Shown one piece after another: positions 1 through 10,970 of a DNA stretch of 64,000 nucleotides. Numbering within the stretch: position 1 is the first letter of the stretch; every line of letters starts with the position of its first letter. The position numbers were made by a program, and so were the translations under genes. This DNA is from Eopsaltria australis (Eukaryota; Chordata; Aves; Passeriformes; Petroicidae). The stretch covers positions 1 to 64,000 of the forward strand of contig JAVTVJ010000564.1 of the NCBI GenBank assembly GCA_034509425.1. Reading direction: 5' to 3'. Under the pieces are notes generated by a model, which was given only the letters and a program-made list of their open reading frames with translations, did no database searches and was not told the DNA's origin.

Positions 1-760
1 GCACAGCCCAGCCGCCTCTGGCCCCAAAGCTCTGCTCAGGCCAGGCTGCTCTGGGCAGTGGCCCCATGGCCTCAGCCCCTCTCAAGGGCACAGCAGCAGC
101 TGCAGCTCACACAGGACTCAGTCCCAGCCATGGGGGAACCATGGGCCTGGCCAAAGGAAAAGGAGGCTCCCTGTGTGCCCTGCTCTCCTCTGCAGGAGAT
201 GCTGAGAGCTCTGCAGCCCCTGCTGCCATCCCATCTCCCCAGGCCAGCACAGCAGCTGCGGCCTTGTGGCCCTCAAGAGCTGTTCCTGCTCCAGGCCCAG
301 GGCCCATCCCAGAGCTGGGGCAGCCACAAAGCTCTGCCCATTTCTGTGCATTCCTGCATGGATCCTCAGCAACTTGGAGTTTGCTGATGAATTTTACTTT
401 TCCATAGGCCTCTTCTTTCTTGAACTCTTCAGTTGAAAAATACGTTGACAAAGGCTCATTAATATTTGTTCAAAACACCCAAACAAGAAGAGCCCCTGGG
501 AATAATTCTAGTCTTCAATTCTTTCGTGGTTAATTAGACAGATTTCGGAAGTGTATTCAAAGTGAATATTCTATAATGATAGCAATGGAGAGAGAATTAC
601 TTTGTCGTGTTTAGTTTTCCTTTATTTTCCTATTTATAGACTGATATCAGCAATCCTCAGCTGATATTGACCCCAAGCACCTCCTAATGCAGTCTGAAGT
701 GATATGAAAATCAAGACCATTTATGGCTGGCATTTCATTCATATTTTTTCCTTCCATCTC
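1..760. repeat. Duplicated GC-rich spacer, copy 1
   Basis: This segment is a close copy of about 47300-48045 in the same orientation. Both begin with the same cagccgcctctggcccca-type text and run through a GC-rich part into an AT-rich part. The last 375 bases also match about 12640-12990. Several frames are open on both strands in the GC-rich part, but they show no domain and no codon preference for one strand. I see no gene here. Confidence 0.7.
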
Positions 761-1200
761 TCCCTACTATCTGCCCCCCTCCAAGCCCCGGGACTCAGAG
801 CAGCTTTTTCAAATCTGAGCTTCCTCCACTCCAGGCTGTGCCTGCTGCTTTCAGCTCCTTGGCACCAACTCCCACCTGCTTTCCTTGCAGAAGGAGCTCC
901 CTGAGACACAGAGGTGAAGAGCCTGGCTCTGTGCTCTCCATCACGTCCTCGGTGGCTCTGCCAGGCTGGAATGAGGAGCCCCTCAGCCTTCCCTTCCCCA
1001 GGCTGGACAAGCCCAGCTCCCTCAGCCTCTCCTCACAACCAAAGGGCTCCAGCCCCACCTTGGAGGCCCTTCCCTAACCCTGCTCCAGCTGCCAGACATC
1101 TTTCCTGCCCTGGGGAACCCAAACCAGGCCCCAGTGACATGGACAATCCATGTCCTTGATGTCCTGGTCACACAGCCCTGGCCCCTTGTCCCCATTTCAG
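761..1200. repeat. Duplicated spacer shared with 13000-14165 and 48060-48210
   Basis: The first part (to about 905) matches 13021-13140 and 48080-48200. The second part (945-1200) matches 13920-14165. In the copy at 13000 the two parts are separated by about 780 bases that include a CR1 fragment, so copy 1 lacks that insert or lost it. No coding gene is visible. Confidence 0.65.
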
Positions 1201-1374
1201 GCTCTAGGAGTTGATTTATGGAACATCCTGTGGGAGAGGCTGCAGTGCTGGGGGACAGAAGGGACCCAGGGGGACAGGGGACCCTGCTCTGTATGGGCAG
1301 CAGGGGAGACTTCTCTGGGGGTAGAAAATGTGAGGGGGGGTCAGGGCAGAGTGACCCAACCCAGTGACCTCACA

Positions 1375-1990
1375 CAGCCCCCCTGTGATGTCACAACATG
1401 CTCTGCAATGTCACAGCCCACCCTGTGATGTCACACTCGTGTCATGTCAAAGTCTGCTTTGTGATGTTGCACAGCTGCCCTGTAACATCACAGCCCACTC
1501 TCTGACATCACAGCTCACTCTGTGATGTCACACTGCCCCACTCTATGATGCCAGAGCCTTCTCTGTGATGTCATAGCCTGCTTTGTAATGTCACAGCCCA
1601 CCCTGTGATGTCACAGCTGGCTCTGTGATGTCACATCACCAACCTGTGATATCACAACTCACCCTGTGATGTCATACAGCTACCCTGTGATGTCAAAGCC
1701 TGCTCTCTGATGTCACAAAGCCACTCCGTGATGTCACACAGCCTCCTCTGTGATGTTGTAGCTGCTCGATGACATCACATATTCCACTCTGTGATGTCAT
1801 AGCCCACCCTGTGACCTCACACAACCCGTTGTGTGGTGTCACACAGCTCCTTTCTGACATCACTCCTGCTCCTTTCCTCTGTCACACTCAGCCACAGAGG
1901 TGCCTCTATGACACAGCTCCGTCTGGGAAATCACACAGCCACCCTATGACATCACAGCCACTGTGTCACCTCACAGCCCCCTCTCTGGAA
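1375..1990. repeat. 20-21 bp minisatellite with a TGTGATGTCACA core
   Basis: About 29 imperfect head-to-tail units of 20-21 bp. Most carry the core TGTGA-TG-TCACA, whose outer arms form an inverted repeat and whose centre TGATGTCA differs by one base from the cAMP-response element TGACGTCA. A second, shorter array of the same unit lies at 14315-14680. The array sits between spacer copies and overlaps no recognised gene. Confidence 0.85.
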
Positions 1991-3060
1991 CATCCCCTGG
2001 TGTCACCTTTGGAGCAGGGTGAGCAGGTGACCTCCAGGTGAATTTGGACCCCTGTGCCTGCAGCCCCTGCTGGCCGGAGGTGCCCAGCAGCTCCCGCAGG
2101 CTGCAGAACCTCCGCGCCACCCCCGACAGCCACAAGTGTCTGTCCTGCTGTTGTCCCAGCAGCCCTGGCACCGCTTGGAATCCCGGCCAGAGCATGGCTG
2201 TGGAGTGACCGCCGGGCTCAGTGGGGCAGGGACTCCCAGGAGCCCCCAAACCCCTCCTGCCCTTCCCATGGGTGCCTGCAGCAGCCCGAGCCATGCCCGT
2301 CCCCACGTCATCGTCCCCATGTCACCATCCCCTGTCACTGTCCCTGTGTCTCCATCCCCTGTCACTGTCCCTGTGTCACCGTGTCCTTGTCACCGTCCCC
2401 GCAGTGCCAGGGCTGCGTTTCCCTCTTGGGGACGGGGCCCTGCTTGGTCCCTGCCCCCCCAAACCTCCTGTGGGTGCCGTGGGGGTTTCACCTGGACGCA
2501 GATGCTCAGCAGGGACCTGTCCAAGGCCTGGGGGCTGTGGCACAGCAGGGACAGCCCCGGGGCACCCCCAGCTGCCTCCAGCTCAGTCACGGTCAACTCG
2601 GCACTGCCAAGGGCAAGGATGGCCATGGTCCCCATCGGGGACACTCCAGGAATTCCCTGTACCCACCCCTGTGCCCACCCCTCACCACGGTGTCCCCAGG
2701 CTCTGCAGGTCCCGGGGTGCCCAGGGGACGGGATGGGGACCCCTCCTCCTGGGGAGATTCTGTCACGTCCCTTCCCCCGTCACCTCCAGCTCGGGGCTGC
2801 TCAGGGGTCCTGGCAGCCCCTGAGGGGCCCGTGGCACTGGTTTGCCACATCCCCCAGGCCCGGGCAGGGGCCACCTCCCTGCAGAAGGAGCGCTGGGCAT
2901 CGGCTTCAGCTGGGAGTGGCCATTGAGGAGAGCCATGAAGGAACGAGCCTCCTGCAGCCTGGGGACCTCTCACTCCAGCACCAGGTGTGGGGGCAGCCCC
3001 ATGTCCCCCCGAGCCCACAGGGGCTCTCCAAACCGCCCCCAGCTCCCCAGCACCCGCTTG
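1991..3060. other. GC-rich single-copy segment, no recognised gene
   Basis: This kilobase is rich in G and C and has long open frames on both strands (for example 2136-3122 on plus and 2593-3189 on minus). I recognise none of the products. On the minus strand a short stretch at about 2495-2615 has an acceptor-like ...GGCAG and a donor-like CAG/GTGAAA around an open frame, so a decayed exon is possible but unsupported. A few copies of a roughly 27-bp CCTGTCACTGTCCCTGTGTC-type tandem repeat lie at 2310-2400. Confidence 0.4.
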
Positions 3061-3077
3061 GCCACCCTGGGGAGGGT

Positions 3078-3232
3078 GACAAGCTGGTTCTCCCTGGGCC
3101 CACCCTCCTGGCTTGGTGCTGATGTCCAGCCTGGCCTTGAACACAGACAGGGATGGGGCAGTCACAGCCCTGGGCCAGGGCCTCATCACCCTCCCAGGGA
3201 AGAATTTCTGTCCAATCCCATCTGGGATTCAG
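3078..3232 (-). mobile_element. CR1 LINE 3' fragment
   Basis: Read on the minus strand, this is the familiar part just before the 3' end of avian CR1 elements. It runs from a gaaattctt-type block through a ctggcccagggc-type block to a ccccatccctg block and a gttcaaggcc block. It is short, diverged and lacks both ends. Recognition rests on memory of the CR1 consensus, not on an alignment. Confidence 0.7.
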
Positions 3233-4102
3233 TGTCCATCTGGGTTTTGACATTGTTAAAGAAAACTTTGACACTGGACTCTCCAGCACACATTTATTGG
3301 CACAGGTCAATCACAGAATCTGGTGTATGAGCTGGAGCTTCAAAAGACAGATCTGAGCAAAGAAATCCCTGGGAAATTATTCCCTTGTGATCTAAACACC
3401 CCACCCCTCACAGGACAGCCCAGTCCAACAGAAATATCAGTGACTGAGTCTCTCACTCTCCATGGCTTCACTGTTTTGTCACCAAGTGTCACAGAGTCAC
3501 TGTAACCCCTCCGAGGTGGCTTTTGGTGGGGTCTGCAGTCCCTGCTGTAATGTGGTTATTCCAGTTCACAGACCATGATCTCTGGACTGGTCACTATGGA
3601 TATTTATTTTAAGTAACATTTTAATTGCAGTTTTGTCCATTCTAACCATTGTTCATGTTCAGATTGTAAGCTCCAGGATTCACTATGATCCACCTCTGAC
3701 TCACGTAACACTTTTAAATAAAACAGAATTGTCAATCCCCCCTGTGGTCACAGGACAGACACAGAGCAGGAGAGCACCCGAGCACCGAGAGCTGAGGGCT
3801 CACACGAGGCACAGAAGGACAGGGTGGAAGGGCAAAGAGAGCAGCTCTGAAAACACCAAGTGCTGCTGGCACTGCTGCTGTGCTGGGACTGTTTCTCTCC
3901 CCATCTGCCCTGCCAGATTCAGATGGGGTTTCAAAGGAAGGATTTTTGAGAAAGAATTTGCTGCAGGATCTGGTAATCTGCTGAAGTGCACAGAGAGGAT
4001 GGTTCCTCATTTACATAGCCTGTGGGTAAAATGCAAGGCATAGTCAGTGAATTAGAAATAGGATGAATAATCTCAGTAATGAAATGATAATGGGAATAAA
4101 TT
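3233..4102. other. Intergenic 3' flank of OR gene 1
   Basis: No gene is visible. A minus-strand AATAAA (plus-strand tttatt at about 3293-3298) lies 0.8 kb beyond the stop of OR gene 1 and could serve as its polyadenylation signal, but there are other possibilities in this AT-rich flank. The part from about 3740 to 3990 resembles the GC-rich OR-flanking spacers elsewhere in the window. Confidence 0.4.
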
Positions 4103-5167
4103 TCACAACTTTATGTGTAAAACATTATCACAAAATAAAGAGAGAAATCTTGCACACACATAGACACTATGAAATACTTTAGAAGATAGGCTCGGCCTAT
4201 AATGAGCTACACTGCAGACTGAAAACTGGCAAACCATTGTCTCTGAAAAACATCCAGTCATGACTTTCCTCAGAGCACGTTTGAGCTCCTGGTTCCTCAC
4301 GCTGTAGATGAGGGGGTTCAGAGCTGGAGGCAACACTGAGTACAGAACTGACAGTGAAAGATCCAGGGATGGGGAGGAGATGGAGGAAGGCTTCAGGTGA
4401 GCAAACATGATAGTGCTGAGGAACAGGGAGACCACGGCCAGGTGAGGGAGGCATGTGGAAAAGGCTTTGTGCCGTCCCTGCTCAGAGGGGATCCTCAGCA
4501 CAGCCCTGAAGATCTGCACATAGGAGAAAACTATGAACACAAAACAGCCAAAATATAGAAAAGCAGTTAGCACAAGAAGCCCAAGTTCTCTGAGGTAGGA
4601 GTGTGAGCAGGAGAGTCTGAGGATGTGTGGGATTTCACAGAAGAACTGGCCCAGGGCATTGCCATGGCACAGGGGCAGGGAAAATGTATTGGCCGTGTGT
4701 AGCAGAGCATTGAGAAAGGCACTGGCCCAGGCAGCTGCTGCCATGTGGGCACAAGCTCTGCTGCCCAGGAGGGTCCCGTAGTGCAGGGGTTTGCAAATAG
4801 CAATGTAGCGGTCGTAGCACATGATGGTCAGGAGAGAAAACTCTGATGAAATGAAAAACGCAAAAGAAAATAGTTGTGCAGCACATCCTGTGTAGGAGAT
4901 GGTGCTGGTGTCCCAGAGGGAATTGTGCATGGCTTTGGGGACAGTGGTGCAGATGGAGCCCAGGTCGCTGAGGGCCAGGTTGAGCAGGAAGAAGAACATG
5001 GGGGTGTGCAGGTGGTGGCCGCAGGCTACGGCGCTGATGATGAGGCCGTTGGCCAGGAGGGCAGCCAGGGAGATGGCCAGGAAGAGGCAGAAGTGCAGGA
5101 GCTGCAGCTGCCACGTGTCTGCCAATGGCAGCAGGAGGAAGTGGCTGATGGAGCTGCTGTTGGGCAT
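4103..5167 (-). CDS. Olfactory receptor, family 14-like, with a long C-terminal tail
   Basis: Single-exon seven-transmembrane odorant receptor of 354 residues. It is expected in the cilia of olfactory neurons, where such receptors couple to the olfactory G protein. The ATG is chosen because it gives the family N-terminus with an N-glycosylation site (Asn3-Ser-Ser). TM1 spans about 24-49. The loop-2 start PMFFFLLNL is at 56-64, Cys95 is in extracellular loop 1, MCYDRYIAIC ends TM3 at about 116-125, SY is in TM5, HKAFSTC precedes TM6, and PALNPLIYSVRN is in TM7. Two oddities stand out. The usual Gly-Asn of TM1 is Ala39-Asn40. About 62 residues follow the TM7 motif where relatives have roughly 20-40, suggesting loss of the original stop and extension into flank. 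The 5' flank to about 5520 matches that of 33256-34188. Family assignment is firm; ligand and function are unknown. Confidence 0.93.
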   Translation of the reverse strand: MPNSSSISHFLLLPLADTWQLQLLHFCLFLAISLAALLANGLIISAVACGHHLHTPMFFFLLNLALSDLGSICTTVPKAMHNSLWDTSTISYTGCAAQLFSFAFFISSEFSLLTIMCYDRYIAICKPLHYGTLLGSRACAHMAAAAWASAFLNALLHTANTFSLPLCHGNALGQFFCEIPHILRLSCSHSYLRELGLLVLTAFLYFGCFVFIVFSYVQIFRAVLRIPSEQGRHKAFSTCLPHLAVVSLFLSTIMFAHLKPSSISSPSLDLSLSVLYSVLPPALNPLIYSVRNQELKRALRKVMTGCFSETMVCQFSVCSVAHYRPSLSSKVFHSVYVCARFLSLFCDNVLHIKL

Positions 5168-6410
5168 TTTCTATTTCATGTCATCGGTATCTGGGAAAAA
5201 AGCAATCATGGAATTTTTATGTTTGGAGGGCACTTTAAATATCCCAGCAGAGTTTGGTGGCACTTTCCCCCCACTGCCTGCCCAGGGCTCTGCTGCCTGG
5301 AGCTGTCCCTGCCAGCAGCTGCTTCCCTGTGCCCAGGGCTGGGCCCTGCCAGTGCTGCCAGAGGTCAGCCCAGCCCTGGGGACTCAGCTCTGGCCCTGCA
5401 GACCCCTCCCAGCACAGGGCACTGCCCAGGGGCACCTCTGGCTCTGCAGGCTCTGATGGCAAAGTCAGAGCAACCCTGAGGAGACTGGAAGAGTGACACT
5501 GATGCTGCCTGTAAGGGACCCTATGCTGATTTCTGTCTCTGTCTTGTTTATTCACAGCTGAGAGAAAATGTTTTGATTTTTCTCAACCTGAAGTGAGAGA
5601 TGAATATCTGTGTGCAATTTCCCATACAGGTAATCAGAGCAGTAGGTTTAAAAAGCAGCATTTTTACCACTTATGCTCCCCCAGACTTGATGTCCTCCCT
5701 CTGTGTATGTACTAGGAAATACCCAGGAGTTAAACTACATGATTGGAGGAGTCCTGAGCAGTGCAGCCTCCTCACCACACAAGAAGAATACTTTCAAGCC
5801 TTACCAGCCGTCTCCCTCAACCCAGATCCACTCCCCCAGCACTGGCAGCAGCTCCCTGGGCTGGCTGTGAGCTGCCCCTGGCAGGCAGCAGAGTCCCTGC
5901 CCCAGCACTGTGCCCTGGGCTGCAGGATCCTGCTCTGCAGGACAGCCCTGGGCACCCCTGGCTGCTCTACACTAGAGAGAATCAGAGAATGCACTCACAG
6001 GATCTGTGGACATTGGGATGTTCCAGCTTTAGAAGATCACTCCAGGAGCTGCAGCTGCCTTGCCCTGCAGCCAGAGGCTTCCTGTGTCAAGGGCTGCCAA
6101 TGATTCTCCCCCAGGCACTTCTCAGCATCTTCCCAGCCCTGACTGATTGAAGCTCTCAGAGCCTCTGTGCTGTGCCCGAGGTGGCTGCAGGCAGTGCCCC
6201 AGCCCTGCTGGGCTGTGCACAGGAGCTGCTCCTGGCCAGAGCTGTCTCTCTGCAGCGCTGCCCTTGCCAGGAGCTGCCTCTGTGCCAGGAGCCCGGCCCA
6301 GCTCAGCAGCACAGACACAGCACAAGGACTTTAATGCCCCTCTAGGGGCTTTGGTGTTGTTTACATTGGTATTAGTCCCTGAGAGAGTGTTCGAAAAAAT
6401 TCTCAAGAAC
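5168..6410. repeat. Duplicated 5' flank of OR gene 1
   Basis: The first 350 bases match 34189-34515 closely and in the same orientation relative to the OR gene, and 5570-6330 matches 34610-35345. An untranslated first exon and the promoter of the OR gene are expected in such a flank, but I cannot place them. A minus-strand sequence near 5230-5260 rich in TTTAAATATCCC is shared by both copies. Confidence 0.6.
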
Positions 6411-7000
6411 TAAAAGTTAAATTGCGACACTGAAGTTTCTTGAGGATTTAATGGGCCCCACTGAGGGACACGACTGAGAAAGTGTCCCCAGGTTCCAGTC
6501 AGAGTACAACACTGGAGGCAGTGATGACAGCTGGGGACAAACAAGGCAAAGGTGTCTGTGATGCTGAGCAAAGCTGGATGTGTTTCAGCAATGCAAAGGG
6601 CCAAGGCCTGAGCCCCAGCCCCTGGCAAGGCACATCCTGTCCCTCCCTCATTGCTCAGGCCTCTTCCCGGGCCACTGCCATGTGGGCATGTGCAATGGCA
6701 AGGGCAGCACCATGAGGCGGCCCCTGCCAGGCTGCTGAGCAGGGCCAAGGAGGCAATGAGGCCCCAGCACAGCAAGGCTCACTTGTCTCCTCCTCATGCC
6801 TCACGCCCAGGGCCAGCAGCCATGGCCAAAGTGCTGCAGGAGTTGCCTCTGGCAGGGCCTTGCAGCTGCTGCCCATGCCTGTGGCCTCTGCAGCCCAGGC
6901 TGTGCTACGGTGTCCCTGCCCTGCGCCTCTGTCCCTGCAGGCTGTCCTCATGCCCTGGCTGCCCCACATTGCTCACTTCTTGTTTTGCTCATTGACAGAA
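6411..7000 (-). repeat. OR-upstream spacer block C, copy 1
   Basis: This block of about 550-600 bp occurs four times, always upstream of an OR gene or OR remnant: here, 19170-19770, 42500-43100, and inverted at 58960-59545. On the OR strand a frame of 120-135 codons stays open in all copies. It begins at TTG rather than ATG and looks hydrophobic then cysteine-rich. Recent duplication is enough to explain the conservation, so I do not call a gene. Confidence 0.65.
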
Positions 7001-7004
7001 GTGG

Positions 7005-7645
7005 TTTAAGGAATACAAACACCAATGGAAAGAATAGTCTTATTTTAGTATGAATATAAAGGGAAAGCAAAGGTAAAATGATACATTCAATAAATCTATG
7101 CGCTTTGCTTTAGCAACAAGAAAACATAAGCAACGTAATGCCGTTAATAATTAATGTTCAAGAGAAAGGATAGTGATTGAGAAAGATACATCAGCAATTG
7201 TACCAAAGCTTTACCATCATCCAGAGTCTGCAGACCCTCGGGAGCCCCCTTTCACAGCAAGGATCTGGAGAACCCTTCCCAGCAACTGGGAAAATCCTAC
7301 GTGGAGCATCCACCTGTAGGTGAGGACTCCAAATTCACCCCGAAAGTGGTCCAGGTTTTATAGGCCCAAATCAGCAAGTCAAAGTGACTTGATTATATTT
7401 TTAGCATAGAAACTCCTGCATCTGATGGCACATGTCCTGACCAGCAGGGACTAGGGCTTCGCCACAGCCCAGACCTTGGCTGGGATGATTTCCCCTAAAA
7501 TACCCTACAAACAAACCTCTATTCATGTCACTTGGGAAAGTTTCTTAAAATGATACATTTAGCTAAATAATACTGGTGGTGTTCATAACACAGTGCCCAG
7601 GATTCGTCTTGTAAGTCAGCTCTGTCTCAGGCTGCTGCTCAGGCC
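7005..7645 (-). mobile_element. LTR remnant, interrupted by the next LTR
   Basis: This matches 30045-30765 almost throughout, except for a deletion of roughly 60-80 bases near 7555. Read on the minus strand it has a TATA-like CCTATAAAA near 7360 and an AATAAG/AAATAA-type polyadenylation region near 7040, as expected for an LTR. It breaks off exactly where the solo LTR at 7646 begins, and the last bases, AGGCC, are the duplicated target of that insertion. Confidence 0.6.
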
Positions 7646-8300
7646 TGTAAGAGTCTGGACGGAAATCCCTTGTCTGCCTCACGACCATCGACAGAAGCAG
7701 AGGCCGAAAACCCAGAGACCCTAAGAGGGGGAAAAGGACTTTTGCACAATGAGGTCCAGCCAGATCTTGGTGGGATGCCTGCCAGGTGCCTGGGTGTGCT
7801 GCAGAGCGGTGCTGCTGAGCTGTGCTGTAGAGAACCGTGCCGCTCGGCTAACGGGGCGGAAAGGACTGCACAAGAACAATCTGTCTAGTACCGCTGTACC
7901 TGTACCCTAAAACAATGGGCCCTATTTCCCCACCTGCTGGCTACTTGCCCCTCGTCTCTGGAGGGATTGCCTCATCTCTTGGTTACCTGCCCCTCGCTTT
8001 CGAAAAGACTATAAAGAGACTCTCAAAAAGTACCCCTACGAGTACTCCCTACGGACGAGACGAATCCATCGGATCCGGACAACGAGGACTTCGTCGTGCC
8101 GTGGTAGCTATGCCCCCCCTTTCCTCTCTCTCTCTCTCTCCTCTCTGTCTCTCCTCTATCGCATAAGCGTGTTGTTGGCACTCAATAAAGTGCTTTTGAT
8201 TTTGATTTAAGCAAAAATACTTGTCCCTGTTTTCTTTTGCACTCTGAGATTCAAAGTAACGAACCATCACGACCCCCGCTCCTACGAGCGGATCGTGACA
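7646..8300 (+). mobile_element. Solo ERV LTR with perfect 5-bp target-site duplication
   Basis: This 655-bp element starts TGTAAGAG and ends CGTGACA, giving canonical TG...CA ends. It has a TATA box (actataaag, 8008-8016) and a polyadenylation signal (aataaa, 8184-8189) in the right order, followed by a short U5. It is flanked on both sides by AGGCC (7641-7645 and 8301-8305). A 5-bp duplication is typical of ERVL-type integration. No internal retroviral sequence remains, so the provirus was probably lost by LTR-LTR recombination. The intact duplication suggests it is younger than the LTR remnant it sits beside. Confidence 0.85.
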
Positions 8301-8305
8301 AGGCC

Positions 8306-8434
8306 TCAGGACATGAATGGAACAAAGGGTCTGTTGTGATGCAGCGGAACCTCATGGAACCAGGGACACCATGGTGGCACTGTGGAACCTCATGGAACCA
8401 AGGGGCCATTGTGACACTGTGGAACTTCATGGAG
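8306..8434 (+). repeat. 38-bp minisatellite, short island
   Basis: About three units of the GGAACC...GTGACACTG 38-bp repeat that forms the long arrays at 20137 and 43483. It is trapped between two LTRs. Confidence 0.8.
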
Positions 8435-10086
8435 TGTCCTGGGTTAGGCCAGAGGGGTCAAAATCTAGGAAGTGATCTGTGCTGCAGGAATGCAGGAAGG
8501 AATACAACTTCCTTCCTGCGAGAGAGAGAGCCAATAATCAGGTAGTTTTAAGGGTTGATAGGTAGGTAAACCAATTAAAAAGTTGATCCGCCTTCGAAGG
8601 AAAAAACCATATATAAGCAGAGACTCTCTGACGCTCTTCCTCTTTGGACCTGCTGCTGCTGTGTAGAGAGGAGCAGCTCCTGCTTCTCTCGCTGGTAAGG
8701 CCCAAGCGCTTCCCCCTCCCCCCCCTTCCAAAGGAGGGATGGGGGGGGGGAAGGGAGGTTTTTACGGCAGCCGTGCCGCTGCAGCCGGGCAGGCATGGGG
8801 GAGGAAACGATTGGAATTTTCAGCAGATCCAGCTCAGCCGGCGTGTCAGCTACACAAGAGGGAGAGCCAGGCCAGGCAAGGACCAGGCCGGACTCCATCC
8901 AGCTCGGGCCAGGCCCTGCCCTGTCACCCCGGGCCCAGATGGCCCCACCAGGCCAAGCCAGCTTGGCAGAGCCAAGCAGAGACTCTTGAGAGCGTCTGGC
9001 ATCCAGCTCAGACCTGTTCAAGCAGCCCGGCAAAGAGCACGTGATCCTCACACTGCCAGAGAGAGAGAGAGAGAGAGAGAGACAGCGATTAACTCTCTCC
9101 ATGCCTAGACTAAACTCACAGACACCCATCCTTCCTCGCAGAGAGAGGAACAAGTGAGGACATCTACATAGTGCAGCGCAGAGACTTTACAGTCAGTGAA
9201 GAAAGCAGAACTGATACTCACAAGGGGGTGCATGGGAAGTTGCTTCAAGTGTGAAGCTGAAAACTCTTTTGGAGAACCATGGTTGGGGACTGAGCTAATA
9301 AATTCTCTGTAATATATGAAGATATAGTCCAAAGGGGGATGTGAGGTTCTTATTGCAGCCAATGAACTGAAATACCTAAGTACAGACAAGTAAGTGTTAA
9401 AAAAGTACAGCCTGATGAGAAACTAGAACCAAGAGAGAAGAGAGGCTGTGATCCAGAGCCCTGGTCCCGGGGAGAATGCTAGAGAACCTGAGTTGTCAGG
9501 AGAACCTGTGTTGCTAAGCACAGAAGAAGGGATTTTCTGATTTTCTTTGTTGCTGCAATTGAACTAGGCATCCTTAAAACAGGTACCCTGTGGACTGTTC
9601 ATAACCCACCATAGTGGCTGTGGGAAGACTACTAGTGTAGGAGAGATCCACCATTAAGCTGGACTTTGCTCCGGACGGTGGTTAATGGTGAAGCAGAAGA
9701 CCCATAAAAACTGTATTTTTCTTACAGAAGATCCACGGTGTAAGCAAAAGAAATTTCTCTCCCTAAATGAACTAGAACAAGAGCTGTTTCTGAAGTGGTA
9801 AACTGACTGGAGGTCGAAGTGTTATCTTTTGTATGTTGTCAGGGAGAATGAAATAGAGAGGTGGGGAAGGAGGGGTGGTCTGGAGAGTTTGTTCTAGTTT
9901 TTCTTGAATTTTTTTTTCTTTTTCCCTTTGTCTTAGATATATTAATAAAACTTCTTTGTACTTTATAAAGTTTGAGCCTGCTTTGCCTACTCCTAATCCT
10001 TATCTCACAACAAGCAATCAAGTAAATTTAGGTAAGTGTGCTGGCATTTAGCCACAAACCTGAATAAGCAAACTAAAACCACGACA
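8435..10086 (+). mobile_element. Long solo LTR (about 1.65 kb)
   Basis: The element begins TGTCCTGGG and ends AAACCACGACA, a common terminus of avian ERV LTRs. A TATA box (atatataag, 8609-8617) and a polyadenylation signal (aataaa, 9944-9949) lie far apart, implying an unusually long R or inserted sequence. A (GA)n microsatellite lies at 9058-9083. I see no matching target-site duplication (TGGAG before, CCCTC after), so it may instead be one end of a larger rearranged provirus. Confidence 0.7.
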
Positions 10087-10399
10087 CCCTCCCTCCTTAA
10101 AAATAGCATTAATTGTAGCAAAGTGTTGTAATCTAGAGTTCCAGTGGGTGGCCACCTCACCCCTTCATCTAGCCTATACAGAGGCCACCACTGGCTACAA
10201 TACTTAATAAGAGTGGACTTATTCTCAGTACCTCCGGTCCCTGCAACTTCTTTTCAATGTGCTATAACACACCCTAATGGACTAGCTTTAGGGACTTCTA
10301 TGCTCTGTGTAGCTCCCATTGTCTCCTGTTTCCCTTATACCTTGCTGCAATTGTAAATTTTGCCACAAGGTGGTAGTGTTGTATCACAAATAAACTTAG

Positions 10400-10890
10400 A
10401 GAGCTGTTCTCTTATTACAATTACAACTAACACAAGATGACAATTCCACTTACAAAAAAAAAATCCACTACCTCTCTCAAACTCGTTAGCAACAACAAGA
10501 CACCAGTAACAATAAAGCAGCAATTAAACAATTATAAAACTGCAGTTAGACAACAATAAAACAACAAGGACGCAACATTGCAATTATAACTTTCAAAAAT
10601 CCACAACCTCTCCCGAACTCAGTAGCAACAGCAAAACCCCAGTACCAATAAAGCAACAGTGAAACAATGATAAAACTGCAGTTAAATAACAATAAAACAA
10701 TGACACAGCATTGCAATTATAACACAAGATGGCAATTTTGCTTCAAAAATCCACTACCTCTCCCAAATTCATTAGCAATGGCAAAACACCAGTAAAAATA
10801 AAGCAACAATGAAACAATTATAAAACTGCGGTTAGATAACAATAAAACAACGATGACACAACATTGCTCACCCACGCATTCACCACACTC
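10400..10890. repeat. Tandem repeat of about 140-150 bp, three copies
   Basis: Three AT-rich units are marked by the recurring atccac(t/a)acctctc block at about 10462, 10599 and 10749 (spacing 137 and 150). Each continues into a CAATAAA- and ACAATTATAAAA-rich stretch. No coding frame runs through them. Confidence 0.75.
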
Positions 10891-10970
10891 ACAAAGTCCG
10901 GACTCAAACACACCACCTTAGTTCCAATATCTCAGGAAAAAGTTTACTCAACCCACTACTGATCTATCAA

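Noticed and set aside
2054..3189. Frames of 290, 328 and 198 codons around 2-3 kb
   Set aside because: Proline-, serine- and glycine-rich shadow translations of GC-rich DNA on both strands. A possible exon at about 2495-2615 on minus was considered but has no recognised homologue.
4874..5479. 201-codon frame antisense to OR gene 1 (similar ones at 33946-34515 and 40678-40950)
   Set aside because: Mirror of the OR reading frame; it recurs wherever an OR copy occurs and has no independent features.
7646..10086. One provirus with LTRs at 7646-8300 and 8435-10086
   Set aside because: The two LTRs differ in length, ends and internal text, and the first has its own target-site duplication, so they are separate insertions.
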